Shown: positions 8,069-18,863, counted from the first letter of the stretch. The stretch is 64,000 nucleotides of DNA from Streptomyces vinaceus (GCF_008704935.1 NZ_CP023692.1:2427001-2491000), one strand, 5' to 3'. The notes: a model not told the origin generated them from the sequence alone. Program-made: numbers and translations.

Positions 8069-10534
8069 CTACAGCGTCGCCGTCGGGCTGGCCGGTGTGG
8101 TCGTCGTGGTGGGGGTCGGATCCGGCGTCGTGGGCGGCGTCGTCACCGGGTCCGGGGACGGCGGCTTCGGGTTGTCCGGGGACGGCGGCCTCGGACCGTC
8201 CGGGGACGGCTTCTGCGAAGGCGGCGGGGTGACCGGCTTGCGCGACGGGGGCCGCGGCGGCTGGTTCGGGTCCGGTGTCAGGGTCGACGCCGGGGAGCCC
8301 GGGGCCGGGTCTTCGGGGGCCACGGTTCCCGGGCCCGCTGCAGGATCGTTCCCGCTCTGGTCCGTCACGCCCGGCGCCGACGCCCCCGGAGTCGGCGTGG
8401 AGGACACCGCCGGGCCGTCCTCACCCGCCGGGCTCCGCGGATCGTCCGGGCCCGACATCGCCAGGGCCATCACCGTGCCCAGCGCCACCACCGTCAGCGC
8501 CCCCGCCGCGGCCAGCAGCGCGGGCTTGCGGCGCGGGCGCGGGCGGGTCGCCGGCGCGGTCGCGTAGGCGGTCGCGGGCGCCGCCTGCGGCGCGGGCTTC
8601 GGCGTGAGGGGGAAGGCCTCCTCGAACACCTCGGTGAGGCTCGTCGGGGAATCCGAGCGGCCGATCACCGCCGCCACGGGGGTCACGGCCGCCAAGGGCG
8701 TCGTGGGCGCCACGGGGGTCACGGGCGTCGTGGACGCCGTGGACGTCACGGGCGGCGCCCCGGGCGCGGCCACCGGCATCACGGTCGTGACGGCCTCGGC
8801 GGATCCACCGCCCGGCGCGGGCGCCGGCGGCTCCAGCCGCAGCGGCGGCGAGACCTCCACCCCCGCCTTCTCGCGGTCGGCGACCAGCGCGAGCGCCCTC
8901 CGCCCCGCCACCGTGCCCCGCTTGTCGGCGAGTGCGCCCTTCAGGCCTATGGAGGCCTCCAGTTCGGCCCGCGCCCGGTCCAGGCGTCCCTCGCACAGCG
9001 CGAGTACGCCGAGCTCGTGGTGGAAGTACGCCTGTTCCGCGACCTCCCCGGCCTTGCGCGCGGCCTCGGCGCCCGAGCGCAGCACCCGCTCCCACGCCTC
9101 CCAGTGCCGCGAGGCCGCGAACGCCGGGGCCGCGGTGCGGGCCAGCAGTACGGCGGCCACCACGTCCGCGCCGGCCAGCGCGGCCAGCACCGCGTCGGCC
9201 TCCGCCGCGACCCGCTCCGGGGTCACCGAGGCGTGCCCGGTCCACCAGGCGTAGTGGCGGGCGGCCGTACGGGCCTCCTCCGCGGCGGTGTCCCCGTACC
9301 CGGCCTCCTCCAGCTGCCGCAGCACCCCGGCGGCCAGCCGGTAGCGGGTGCCGACCGGGGTGAGCAGTCCGCAGCCCAGCAGTTCCGCGACCGCCGCGTC
9401 GGCGTGGGTGTCCCCCACCAGCGCCGGGAGGTGGGCGTGGTGCGGGAGCTCCCCGCCCAGCGCGCTCGCGATCCGCAGCGCCGCCCGCGCCGACTCGCTG
9501 ACCCGGGAGGCCAGCAGCTCGGCGGGGGCCGCGCCCTCGGCCAGCGTGGGCAGCGCCACGAACTCGGCGTCGCGCGGCCGCTCGTCGAAGACCCCGGGCT
9601 CGTCGTGCTCGTCCTCGGCCCAGGTCCGGTTCCGCTCGTCGCGCTGGCGCAGCAGGGCCGCCGCCTGGACGAAGCGCAGCGGGAGCCCCTCGGAGGCGAA
9701 CCGCAGGTCTCCCGCCCAGGCGGTCTCCTCCTCCGTCAGCGCCCGGCCCGTGCCCGCTTCCAGCAGCGCCACGCAGTCGGCCCGGTCGAGGCCGCCGAGG
9801 AAGACCTCTTCCAGGTGCGAATCGTCGGAGGGGGCGCGGGTCTCGGGGGTGGCGGCCAGCAGATAGGCGCACTCGGGGGTGGCGCGCAGCAGTTCGTCGA
9901 GGGCGGCGCCGCCCATCTCCAGGTCGTCGAGGAGCACGATGGCGCCGATGTCCCGTACGCGGGCGAGGAGTTGGGTCCGCTCGGGGCGCTCGCGGGGGGC
10001 CTCGTACACGGCGTCGTACAGCGCGTACAGCAGCTCGCCGGGCTGCTGGTGCCCGTACCCGCTCAGCCGGACGACGCCGTCGGGCGCCAGTCGCCCGCAG
10101 TCGGCGGCGACCGCGTCGAGCAGGGAGCTGCGGCCGGAGCCGGCGGGTCCGGTCAGCCGTACGGAGCGGCCGCGGCCCAGCAGTCGTACGAGGCGCTCCC
10201 GCTCCTCGTCGCGGGCCATGAGCGGCGGGAGGGGGGCGGCGGGGCCGGGCAGGACGGGCGGCCGCGCCGCGGCGTCCCGGGCGGCGCGGGCGGCGGCGTC
10301 GCGCTTGGCGGGGGCGCTGCCGCCGGTGCCCGGGCGGCGCGGCTCGATCTCGCTGCCGTCGACGGGGTTCACGGTGAGCGTGAAGTCCCCGGCGGTGAGG
10401 GTGACGATCCGCGCGACGGCGGCGGGCGCGGAGCCCGCGGCGGCCGGGGCGGGCGCCTCGGCAGCCGTCGCGGCGGGCACGGGCGCCGCCGCGGGCTGCT
10501 CCACCGGTTCGGGCTGCCCCTGCGTGCGGTCCAT
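8069..10534 (-). CDS. STAND-like ATPase with single membrane helix and Pro-rich tail
   Basis: This 821-residue protein has unknown function. In order it holds an Ala/Pro-rich head (1-100), an ATPase domain with GPAGSGRSS (about 129-137) and LLDDLEM, a helical region with AfsR/LAL-like TPR character (about 350-560), a disordered linker, one transmembrane helix (about 680-700) and a tail of roughly 120 Pro, Ser and Thr residues. The P-loop lysine is replaced by arginine (codon CGC). The ATG at 10534 follows GGGGGACAAGG. If the helix is inserted with the ATPase inside, the tail would lie outside the membrane, suggesting a sensor (inference). It converges with nucS, 25 bases apart. Confidence 0.75.
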   Translation of the reverse strand: MDRTQGQPEPVEQPAAAPVPAATAAEAPAPAAAGSAPAAVARIVTLTAGDFTLTVNPVDGSEIEPRRPGTGGSAPAKRDAAARAARDAAARPPVLPGPAAPLPPLMARDEERERLVRLLGRGRSVRLTGPAGSGRSSLLDAVAADCGRLAPDGVVRLSGYGHQQPGELLYALYDAVYEAPRERPERTQLLARVRDIGAIVLLDDLEMGGAALDELLRATPECAYLLAATPETRAPSDDSHLEEVFLGGLDRADCVALLEAGTGRALTEEETAWAGDLRFASEGLPLRFVQAAALLRQRDERNRTWAEDEHDEPGVFDERPRDAEFVALPTLAEGAAPAELLASRVSESARAALRIASALGGELPHHAHLPALVGDTHADAAVAELLGCGLLTPVGTRYRLAAGVLRQLEEAGYGDTAAEEARTAARHYAWWTGHASVTPERVAAEADAVLAALAGADVVAAVLLARTAAPAFAASRHWEAWERVLRSGAEAARKAGEVAEQAYFHHELGVLALCEGRLDRARAELEASIGLKGALADKRGTVAGRRALALVADREKAGVEVSPPLRLEPPAPAPGGGSAEAVTTVMPVAAPGAPPVTSTASTTPVTPVAPTTPLAAVTPVAAVIGRSDSPTSLTEVFEEAFPLTPKPAPQAAPATAYATAPATRPRPRRKPALLAAAGALTVVALGTVMALAMSGPDDPRSPAGEDGPAVSSTPTPGASAPGVTDQSGNDPAAGPGTVAPEDPAPGSPASTLTPDPNQPPRPPSRKPVTPPPSQKPSPDGPRPPSPDNPKPPSPDPVTTPPTTPDPTPTTTTTPASPTATL

Positions 10535-10722
10535 GACCTTGTCCCCCGATCGCGCCCTGCGCCGTAGCCGTCGTGTCGTACCGTCCGGCCTGCGCACATT
10601 CCGCTGTCGCTACGGGTCCGGTTTCCGCCCGACCCTAGACGGGCCCGGTCGCGCACGGAACCGCAGGGGTGCCATCACCACCGGACCGTTACGTTTCCGC
10701 AGAAGGGTAGACGGTGGCCGGT

Positions 10723-11046
10723 TCAGACCCGCGGGAGGGATTCCGCTTCCAGCCCGCCCTCGATCGCGAGGATGCGGTGCAACCGGGTGGCGACGAGGAG
10801 GCGCTGCATCTGCGGCGGCACTCCGCGCAGGACGAGGCGGCGGCCGGTCCGGCCGGCCCGCCGGTGGGCTCCCATGATCACGCCGAGTCCGGTCGCGTCC
10901 CAGGAGTCGAGCCCGGTGAGGTCCAGCACGAGGTCGCCGTGGCCGTCGTCGAGGGCGGAGTGGAGGGCCGTACGGGCGTCCGCCGCGCTGCGCACGTCGA
11001 GGCGGCCCCCGACAGCGAGTTCGGCGTGGTCGCCCCTGATGTGCAT
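10723..11046 (-). CDS. STAS-domain protein (anti-anti-sigma factor type)
   Basis: This 107-residue single STAS domain, of the SpoIIAA/RsbV group, would bind an anti-sigma kinase when unphosphorylated. Core motifs are LAVGGRLDVRSAADAR near the N-terminus and LVLDLTGLDSWDATGLGVIMGAHRRA. In this family a Ser or Thr just before the second helix is phosphorylated; here the loop reads DSWDATGLG, so S or T could serve. No kinase partner is encoded nearby. It lies upstream of the STAND-like ATPase on the same strand, 188 bases away. Confidence 0.82.
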   Translation of the reverse strand: MHIRGDHAELAVGGRLDVRSAADARTALHSALDDGHGDLVLDLTGLDSWDATGLGVIMGAHRRAGRTGRRLVLRGVPPQMQRLLVATRLHRILAIEGGLEAESLPRV

Positions 11047-11097
11047 ATGTGCTCCCGGCAGTCCTGGGTACGGGTACGTAGGGATCCGACTGGCCCG

Positions 11098-11153
11098 CGG
11101 TCGGCAACTCTCACTGCATCTGACTGCCGTTCCGGCAGCGAGGTTGCCGACCG
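11098..11153 (-). terminator. Terminator downstream of the hydroxyacyl-CoA dehydrogenase
   Basis: An 11-bp perfect stem (11098-11108 with 11143-11153) encloses a second 6-bp stem (11124-11129 with 11133-11138). It sits 66 bases past the dehydrogenase stop and before the STAS gene. Confidence 0.65.
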
Positions 11154-11218
11154 TGAGCGAACCGATACCTAATTCACCCGTGCGGGTGCGGATATTCGAA
11201 CTGGCGCTCAGTGTCGCC

Positions 11219-12079
11219 TCAGTGCTTGTAGAAGCCCTGACCGCTCTTGCGGCCGATGTCGCCGGCGTCCACCATGCGGCGCATGAGCTCCGGCGGCGCG
11301 AACTTCTCGTCCTGGGACTCGGTGTAGATGTTGCTGGTGGCGTGCAGCAGGATGTCGACGCCGGTGAGGTCGGCGGTGGCGAGCGGCCCCATGGCGTGAC
11401 CGAAGCCCAGCTTGCAGGCGATGTCGATGTCCTCGGCGGAGGCCACGCCCGATTCGTAGAGCTTCGCGGCCTCGACGACCAGGGCGGAGATCAGACGGGT
11501 CGTCACGAAACCGGCGACGTCGCGGTTGACGACGATGCAGGTCTTGCCGACGGACTCGGCGAAGGCGCGGGTGGTGGCGAGGGTCTCGTCGCTCGTCTTG
11601 TAGCCGCGGACGAGCTCGCAGAGCTGCATCATCGGGACGGGCGAGAAGAAGTGCGCGCCGACGACGCGCTCCGGACGCTCCGTCACGGCCGCGATCTTGG
11701 TGATCGGGATGGCGGAGGTGTTGGACGCGAGGATCGCGTCGTCCCGTACGAGCTTGTCGAGCGCGCGGAAGATCTCGTGCTTGACCTCCAGCTTCTCGAA
11801 GACGGCCTCGACGACGATGTCGGAGTCGGCGACCGCGTCGAGGTCGGTGGTGGTCGTGATGCGGGCGAGCGCGGCCTCGGCGTCCTCGGCCGTCATCTTG
11901 CCCTTGGAGACGAACTTGTCGTACGAGGCCTTGATGCCGTCCGTGCCGCGGGTCAGCGCGGCGTCGGTGACATCACGCAGTACGACGTCCCACCCCGCCT
12001 GAGCGGAGACCTGAGCGATTCCGGAACCCATCAGTCCGGCACCGATGACGGCGAGCTTCCCAGCCACTGCACACCCCAC
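11219..12079 (-). CDS. 3-hydroxybutyryl-CoA dehydrogenase
   Basis: This 286-residue NAD(P)-dependent enzyme interconverts acetoacetyl-CoA and 3-hydroxybutyryl-CoA. An N-terminal Rossmann fold begins AVIGAGLMGSGIAQ; the C-terminal dimerisation domain carries NRDVAGFVTTRL and ends SGQGFYKH. Catalytic His and Glu lie in GAHFFSPVPMMQLCE. Two GTG starts are possible: 12079 (taken here, with GGAAG upstream) and four codons later (preceded by GGGG). Length matches the single-domain family. It is monocistronic with a clear terminator. In Streptomyces this gene supplies butyryl-CoA routes (family knowledge). Confidence 0.9.
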   Translation of the reverse strand: MGCAVAGKLAVIGAGLMGSGIAQVSAQAGWDVVLRDVTDAALTRGTDGIKASYDKFVSKGKMTAEDAEAALARITTTTDLDAVADSDIVVEAVFEKLEVKHEIFRALDKLVRDDAILASNTSAIPITKIAAVTERPERVVGAHFFSPVPMMQLCELVRGYKTSDETLATTRAFAESVGKTCIVVNRDVAGFVTTRLISALVVEAAKLYESGVASAEDIDIACKLGFGHAMGPLATADLTGVDILLHATSNIYTESQDEKFAPPELMRRMVDAGDIGRKSGQGFYKH

Positions 12080-12224
12080 GTTCTTCCATACGGCCCAGTC
12101 TCGTAGCCTCTCCGGCGGAGACTAGCGCCAGCGGGGGGTCGTGTGACCGCGAAGTAACACGCGTCACGTCTCAACTGACGGACATCACACCGTCCGGCCG
12201 AGAACCCGTGCACGGCCCGAGAGT

Positions 12225-12430
12225 TCACCCGCCGGTGGCGGCGCAGCGGCGGCCCGGCTCACGCAGCCCTTCCAGTTCCCGCCGCGCGCCGGGCAGATGG
12301 CCCAGGCCGACGGCCATGGCACCGCGCCCCGCGAGGTAGTGGGCGTCCGCCCGGCCGGCGGCGTCCGCACCCGGCAGCGCGCAGACCGCGGTCCTGCGCC
12401 GCGCCCCCGCAGGACGGTACGCCGTGCAGC
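12225..12430 (-). pseudogene. Possible small remnant in the divergent gap
   Basis: The 399 bases between 12080 and 12478 hold no convincing gene. On the reverse strand, a start-less open stretch ending with a stop at 12225 has protein-like composition (ADAHYLAGRGAMAVGLG, then ARRELEGL), reminiscent of a TPR-type C-terminus. It could be a degenerate tail or chance. The promoters of the two divergent genes must also lie here; I could not assign them. Confidence 0.15.
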
Positions 12431-12478
12431 GGCGGCCTCGCCCGGAATTTCTCCGGCGCGCCCGTCTACGCTGGCCGC

Positions 12479-13051
12479 ATGGTGAACCTCACGCGCATCT
12501 ACACCCGTACCGGCGACAAGGGCACGACCGCCCTCGGCGACATGAGCCGCACGGCCAAGACCGACCTGCGGATCTCCGCCTACGCCGACGCCAACGAGGC
12601 CAACGCGGCCATCGGCTCGGCGATCGCCCTCGGCGCGCTGCCGGAGGATGTCGTGAAGGTCCTGGTACGGGTACAGAACGACCTCTTCGACGTCGGCGCC
12701 GACCTCTGCACCCCGGTGGTCGAGAACCCCGAGTTCCCGCCGCTGCGCGTCGAGCAGTTCTACATCGACAAGCTCGAAGCGGACTGCGACACCTTCAACG
12801 AGCAGCTGGAGAAGCTGCGCAGTTTCATCCTCCCCGGCGGCACCCCCGGCGCGGCCCTCCTCCACCAGGCCTGCACGGTGGTCCGCCGCGCCGAGCGCTC
12901 CACCTGGGCGGCCCTGGAGGTGCACGGCGAGGTGATGAACCCGCTGACCGCCACCTACCTGAACCGTCTCTCCGACCTCCTCTTCATCCTGGCCCGTACG
13001 GCCAACAAGGAGGTCGGGGACGTCCTGTGGGTGCCGGGCGGCGAGCGCTAG
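12479..13051 (+). CDS. Cob(I)alamin adenosyltransferase, PduO type
   Basis: This enzyme transfers the adenosyl group of ATP to cob(I)alamin to make coenzyme B12. It has 190 residues and shows the family signature TGDKGTTALGD near the N-terminus (ATP-binding loop), YADANEANAAIG, and the C-terminal block LNRLSDLLFILAR with VLWVPG at the end. It follows the divergent gap and converges with the membrane-protein gene, only 15 bases apart. Length is normal for the family. Confidence 0.93.
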   Translation: MVNLTRIYTRTGDKGTTALGDMSRTAKTDLRISAYADANEANAAIGSAIALGALPEDVVKVLVRVQNDLFDVGADLCTPVVENPEFPPLRVEQFYIDKLEADCDTFNEQLEKLRSFILPGGTPGAALLHQACTVVRRAERSTWAALEVHGEVMNPLTATYLNRLSDLLFILARTANKEVGDVLWVPGGER

Positions 13052-13066
13052 GTCGAAGGACACGGC

Positions 13067-13636
13067 CTAGCGGTCGGCCCGCACGGACTCCTCCTGCGGC
13101 TGCCCGGCCGGGGCCTTGCGCGGCCACAGCGTGTAGGTGGCGGCGATCACGGCGTGGATGCCGAGCACCCGCAGGGCGGCGTACTGCCAGCTCTCCAGGG
13201 CCTCGGTGTCGGCCGCGCCGCCGGCGTACCAGATCGCGGCCTGGAGCAGTCCGAGCGCGACCGCCGCGCCGGCCAGCGTGCGCAGCCACAGCTTCCACTC
13301 GTGGACCGCCCTGGCCTTCCCGTACGCCGGGCCGGGCGGCTTGGGGCCCCCGGCGAGGCGGTACGCCGCGTGCCGGTCGAGCCACTTCACCGTGTAGTGG
13401 CCGTAGCCGACGGTGTAGCCGATGTAGAGCGCGGCCAGGCCGTGCGTCCAGCTCGGCTCGCCCCCGTTCCTGAGGTCCACGGCGGTGGCCACCAGCAGGG
13501 CCAGCTCCAGCAGCGGTTCGCACAGCAGGACCGCCGCCCCCAGCCTCGGCATCTTCGCCAGGTAGCGCAGCGCCAGTCCGCCGGCCAGCAGCACCCAGAA
13601 GCCGACCTCGCAGGCGATGATCAGTGCGACGAGCAC
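13067..13636 (-). CDS. Conserved integral membrane protein
   Basis: This 189-residue protein of unknown function has about five hydrophobic segments (roughly 2-22, 30-50, 65-85, 115-135, 155-172) separated by a charged loop carrying YTVKWLDRHAAYRLAGGP. I chose GTG 13636 because GGAGGA lies just upstream and the protein then begins directly with a membrane helix; the frame is open further up without a ribosome-binding site. It is divergent from the histidine kinase gene. Confidence 0.7.
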   Translation of the reverse strand: MLVALIIACEVGFWVLLAGGLALRYLAKMPRLGAAVLLCEPLLELALLVATAVDLRNGGEPSWTHGLAALYIGYTVGYGHYTVKWLDRHAAYRLAGGPKPPGPAYGKARAVHEWKLWLRTLAGAAVALGLLQAAIWYAGGAADTEALESWQYAALRVLGIHAVIAATYTLWPRKAPAGQPQEESVRADR

Positions 13637-13823
13637 CGGTTCCTCCCTTCCGTTGCCGTGAGCGACCTTCCGGCAACCACGGGATCCAGCCTCCCGCCCG
13701 ATCCGCGCCGCTTCGTCGTCGCCGGTGACGAACCGTGACTGCATCCTTCGGTGTAGTGCCGCCCCGCCCGGCCTCCGCCCCGGCGGCGACGCCCCGCCCT
13801 CCTCCACCCTGTTGGATGGGACC

Positions 13824-15041
13824 GTGACCGTGACCCCGACCCAGCCGGACCCGGCCGAACGCGCCAAGACCTTCCGCCCGCACCGCGACGACGTCCTCCT
13901 CGCGGTGCTGAGCGTGCTCGCGGGCCTCCTGCTGTGGTCGCTCGGCCTCTACAGCACGAACAACCGGCACTTCTTCCCCCCGTGGGCCGCCCTGGTCCCC
14001 CTGCTCGCGCTCGGCCCGATGGAGCTGCTGCGGCGCACGGCGCCCCACACCACGCTGGCCGTCGGCACCGCGGGGGTGATGGCCGACCAGTTCACCGTGG
14101 GGAACCTGGGCACCGTCCTGATCTTCACCGACCTGATGTACGCGGCCGTCGTCTACGGAAAACCCGCCATGGCCCGGCGGCTCCCGGTCACGACCGGCCT
14201 GATCACCATCGCCGTCACCATCGCCTCGGTCGCCTGGCTGCGCACCCCGCAGGCCCTGATGATCGGCGTGATCACCGGAATCGTCAGCTTCGGCCCGGCC
14301 CTGACGGGCGCCACTCTGCGCAACCACCGCGAGGCCGCCGAGGCCGCCCGGCTGCGGGCCGAGCAGACCGCGCTGCTGGCCGAAATGGACCGCAGCCAGG
14401 CCGTCGTCGCCGAGCGCGCCCGGATGGCCCGCGAGCTGCACGACATGGTGGCCAACCACCTCTCGGCCATCGCCATCCACTCCACGGCCGCCCTCTCCAT
14501 CGACACCGCCGAGACCAGCCGGGAGGCGCTCGGGGTGATCCGGGAGAACAGCGTGCAGGGGCTGGCCGAGATGCGCCGGCTGATCGGGCTGCTGCGGGAC
14601 GCGGGCGCGGAGCAGGAGGCCGTCGCGACGCCCTCCCTGGACGGGCTCGACGCCCTCCTGGAGCAGGCCCGCGCGAGCGGCGCCGCGAGCGGTCTGGACT
14701 TCGCGCTCCGGGACGACCGGCCGCCCGGGGAGCCGCTGCCGGCCCCGGTGGAGCTGGCGGCGTACCGGATCGTCCAGGAGTCGCTGACGAACGCGCTCAA
14801 GCACGCCTGCCCCGGGACGGTCCGGGCCCGCGTGACGCGCGCGGACGGGCTGCTGACCGTACGGGTGGAGTCCCCGTACGGGGACCGGCCCGGCCCCCGC
14901 GCCCCGGGCTCGGGGGCCGGGCTGATCGGCATGCGGGAGCGGACGGAGCTGCTGGGCGGGGAGTTCTCGGCGGGCCGGACGGGATCGGTGTGGCTGGTGC
15001 GGGCGGAGCTGCCCGCGGAGGAGAAGGCGGTGACCGGATGA
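13824..15041 (+). CDS. Sensor histidine kinase, NarL/DesK-type
   Basis: This membrane kinase has 405 residues and pairs with the response regulator encoded next. Four to five N-terminal helices (about 20-150) are followed by a coiled linker, the HisKA_3 box with phosphorylation site RELHDMVANH, and a HATPase domain with QESLTNALKHA and GAGLIGMRERTELLGG. GTG 13824 follows GGATGG; a second GTG two codons later is possible. The stop overlaps the regulator ATG. It lies directly upstream of the chitinase, which suggests but does not prove control of chitin use, as seen for ChiS/ChiR-type pairs. Confidence 0.87.
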   Translation: MTVTPTQPDPAERAKTFRPHRDDVLLAVLSVLAGLLLWSLGLYSTNNRHFFPPWAALVPLLALGPMELLRRTAPHTTLAVGTAGVMADQFTVGNLGTVLIFTDLMYAAVVYGKPAMARRLPVTTGLITIAVTIASVAWLRTPQALMIGVITGIVSFGPALTGATLRNHREAAEAARLRAEQTALLAEMDRSQAVVAERARMARELHDMVANHLSAIAIHSTAALSIDTAETSREALGVIRENSVQGLAEMRRLIGLLRDAGAEQEAVATPSLDGLDALLEQARASGAASGLDFALRDDRPPGEPLPAPVELAAYRIVQESLTNALKHACPGTVRARVTRADGLLTVRVESPYGDRPGPRAPGSGAGLIGMRERTELLGGEFSAGRTGSVWLVRAELPAEEKAVTG

Positions 15042-15691
15042 GCATCCGGGTGGTGGTGGCCGAGGACCAGAGCGCGGTACGGGCGGGGCTGGTGCTGATC
15101 CTGCGCAGCGCCGGCGACGTGGAGGTCGTGGGCGAGGCTGCCGACGGGGAGGAGGCGGTGCGCCTGGCGCGGGAGCTGAGGCCCGACCTCGTCCTCATGG
15201 ACGTGCAGATGCCGCGGCTGGACGGGGTCTCGGCGACCCGGCAGGTGGTCGCGGAGGGGCTGGCCGACGTCCTCGTCCTGACCACCTTCGATCTGGACGA
15301 GTACGTCTTCGGGGCCCTGCGCGCGGGAGCGGCGGGCTTCCTGCTGAAGAACGCGGACGCGGCCGAGCTGATCGGGGCGGTACGGACGGTCGCGCGCGGG
15401 GAGGGCCTGATCGCCCCGGCGGTGACCCGGCGGCTGATCGCCGAGTTCGCGGCTCCGCGGCCCGTCAAGGCTGCGGTCGCCCCGGAGACGGCCGCGGCGG
15501 TGGCCTCGCTGACGCGGCGGGAGCGGGAGGTGTTCGGCGCCCTGGGCGAGGGGCTCTCGAACGCGGAGATCGCGGTGCGGCTGGAGATGGCGGAGGCGAC
15601 GGTGAAGACGCACGTCAGCAGGTTGCTGGGGAAGCTTGAGCTGCGCAGCCGGGTCCAGGCGGCCGTGCTGGCCCAGGAGTTGGGCCTCTAG
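15038..15691 (+). CDS. Response regulator, NarL/FixJ family
   Basis: This 217-residue regulator has an N-terminal receiver domain (acidic pair VAEDQ, phospho-acceptor in LVLMDVQMPRLDG, conserved Lys in FLLKNAD) and a C-terminal LuxR-type helix-turn-helix (LTRREREVFGALGEGLSNAEI, about residues 152-205). It overlaps the kinase by ATGA and lies 168 bases before the chitinase. DNA targets are unknown. Confidence 0.9.
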   Translation: MSIRVVVAEDQSAVRAGLVLILRSAGDVEVVGEAADGEEAVRLARELRPDLVLMDVQMPRLDGVSATRQVVAEGLADVLVLTTFDLDEYVFGALRAGAAGFLLKNADAAELIGAVRTVARGEGLIAPAVTRRLIAEFAAPRPVKAAVAPETAAAVASLTRREREVFGALGEGLSNAEIAVRLEMAEATVKTHVSRLLGKLELRSRVQAAVLAQELGL

Positions 15692-15707
15692 AGGCGCACC
15701 GGAGCGA

Positions 15708-15741
15708 AGGTCTGGACCTCTTGACGGTTGGTCCAGACCTT
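15708..15741 (+). promoter_or_regulatory. Two DasR-like (dre) palindromes at the chitinase promoter
   Basis: Imperfect palindromes AGGTCTGGACCT (15708-15719) and TTGGTCCAGACCTT (15728-15741) resemble the known DasR responsive element (consensus ACTGGTCTAGACCACT). The second matches better and lies between the -35 and -10 boxes, as expected for repression that glucosamine phosphates relieve. Similar 12-bp repeats are described at Streptomyces chitinase promoters. Confidence 0.72.
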
Positions 15742-15749
15742 TCTACGCT
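15721..15749 (+). promoter_or_regulatory. Chitinase promoter
   Basis: TTGACG (15721-15726) and TACGCT (15744-15749) are spaced by 17 bases, a good sigma70 (HrdB-like) promoter. It leaves a leader of about 105 bases before the TTG start. Confidence 0.7.
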
Positions 15750-15859
15750 CGCGGCAACTGTGGTGAGCGTGCCATGACAAGCGTGCTCACGGGCGGCGCA
15801 GGTCCCATCCCCAGTCCCGGTCGGCCCCACGACCGGGACGGACCTACGGAGGAGCACCC

Positions 15860-17725
<1,866 letters not shown>

Positions 17726-17753
17726 CCCCCGCCTGCCGGCCCCGGTGAACGAC

Positions 17754-17794
17754 GAAGCCGGGGAGACGGGTCCGCCCCCCGTCTCCCCGGCTTC
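17754..17794. terminator. Strong chitinase terminator
   Basis: A perfect 17-bp stem (17754-17770 with 17778-17794) closes a 7-base loop. It lies between the convergent chitinase and DUF2550 genes and probably serves both directions. Confidence 0.85.
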
Positions 17795-17814
17795 TGCGCG
17801 TCCGTGCCGAAGGC

Positions 17815-18267
17815 TCAGGCCACGTTCACCCTCTGCCCGGGGGGCGCCGCCTCCAGCCAGGCCAGGAAACCCGTCAGCGCGTCCTCGCTCATCGCCAGCT
17901 CCAGGCGGGTCCCCCGGTGGAGACAGCCGAGCACGACGGCGTCGGACAGCAGCGCCAGCTCCTCCTCGCCCTCGGGGGCACGGCGGGCGACGACCTCGAT
18001 GGAGGACCGCTCCAGCAGCCGGCGCGGGCGCGGGGAGTACGAGAAGACGCGGAACCACTCGATGCGGTCACCGCTGTAGCGGGCGACCCCGTACACCCAG
18101 CCCTTGCCGGAGATGTCGGGCTCCTCGGAGACCCCCCAGCGCAGGCTGCAGTCGAAGGTGCCGCCGGAGCGCTGGATCAGTCTGCGGCGCAGCCCGAACA
18201 CAAACAGCCCGATCACCACCAGGGCTACGACCAGGCCGCTCACAAGCAGAGCGAGGAGCATCTTCAC
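17815..18267 (-). CDS. DUF2550 family membrane-anchored protein
   Basis: This 150-residue protein has one N-terminal membrane helix (about 4-25), a basic stop (LRRRL), then a soluble domain with SLRWG...KGWVYGVARY and WFRVFSYSPRPRR. The family is conserved downstream of atpC in actinobacteria; function unknown. Translation could start at GTG 18267 or two codons later at ATG; AGGAGG lies 3 and 9 bases upstream respectively, so the ATG is better spaced. Confidence 0.82.
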   Translation of the reverse strand: MKMLLALLVSGLVVALVVIGLFVFGLRRRLIQRSGGTFDCSLRWGVSEEPDISGKGWVYGVARYSGDRIEWFRVFSYSPRPRRLLERSSIEVVARRAPEGEEELALLSDAVVLGCLHRGTRLELAMSEDALTGFLAWLEAAPPGQRVNVA

Positions 18268-18316
18268 CGACCTCCTCGCTCATCGAATACCGCAAAACGA
18301 AAAACGACCTGCATCG

Positions 18317-18366
18317 CCTCAGCCGCGACCCGGTCTGGAAAATTCCAGACCGGACCGCGGCTGAGG
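18317..18366 (-). terminator. Terminator of the atp operon
   Basis: An 11-bp outer stem (18317-18327 with 18356-18366), a two-base internal bulge on each side and an 11-bp inner stem (18330-18340 with 18343-18353) form one of the longest hairpins in the window. It lies just after the atpC stop and before the DUF2550 gene. Confidence 0.85.
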
Positions 18367-18390
18367 TCTCAAACCTGTTCGGTACGGGGC

Positions 18391-18765
18391 TCAGTGCCCC
18401 GTGACCGCGCGCAGCCGGACATCGGCGCGACGCTCGGCGGCCGCATCGGCCTCCGACTTCGCGCGCTCCAGTGCCCGCTCCGCCCGCTGGACGTCAATCT
18501 CGTCAGCGAGCTCGGCGATCTCGGCCAGCAGGGACAGCTTGTTGTCCGCGAACGAGATGAATCCGCCGTGCACCGCGGCGACGACAGTGTTGCCCTCGCT
18601 GGTACGGATGGTCACCGGGCCCGATTCCAGCACACCGAGAAGCGGCTGGTGACCGGGCATGACGCCGATGTCGCCGGACGTGGTGCGGGCGACGACCAGG
18701 GTGGCCTCGCCGGACCAGACATTGCGGTCCGCCGCGACCAGCTCGACGTGCAGCTCAGCAGCCAA
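18391..18765 (-). CDS. atpC: ATP synthase epsilon subunit
   Basis: The central-stalk epsilon subunit of F1 couples rotation and can inhibit ATP hydrolysis. The 124-residue protein has an N-terminal beta-sandwich (GDIGVMPGHQPLLGVL) and a C-terminal helical pair (about 85-124). I place the start at TTG 18765, preceded by GAGGAG at proper spacing, giving AAELHVELVAADR, as in other Streptomyces; a seven-residue upstream extension lacks support. It is the last gene of the operon, 140 bases after atpD. Confidence 0.93.
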   Translation of the reverse strand: MAAELHVELVAADRNVWSGEATLVVARTTSGDIGVMPGHQPLLGVLESGPVTIRTSEGNTVVAAVHGGFISFADNKLSLLAEIAELADEIDVQRAERALERAKSEADAAAERRADVRLRAVTGH

Positions 18766-18863
18766 GGTGGCTCCTCGGGTCACCACCCGGCGGGTCAGCC
18801 GGGTGTTGGGTCAAATTCTAATGGGCGTGGGGAGAGGGACGGGACACACCCGCCCCTCTCCAT

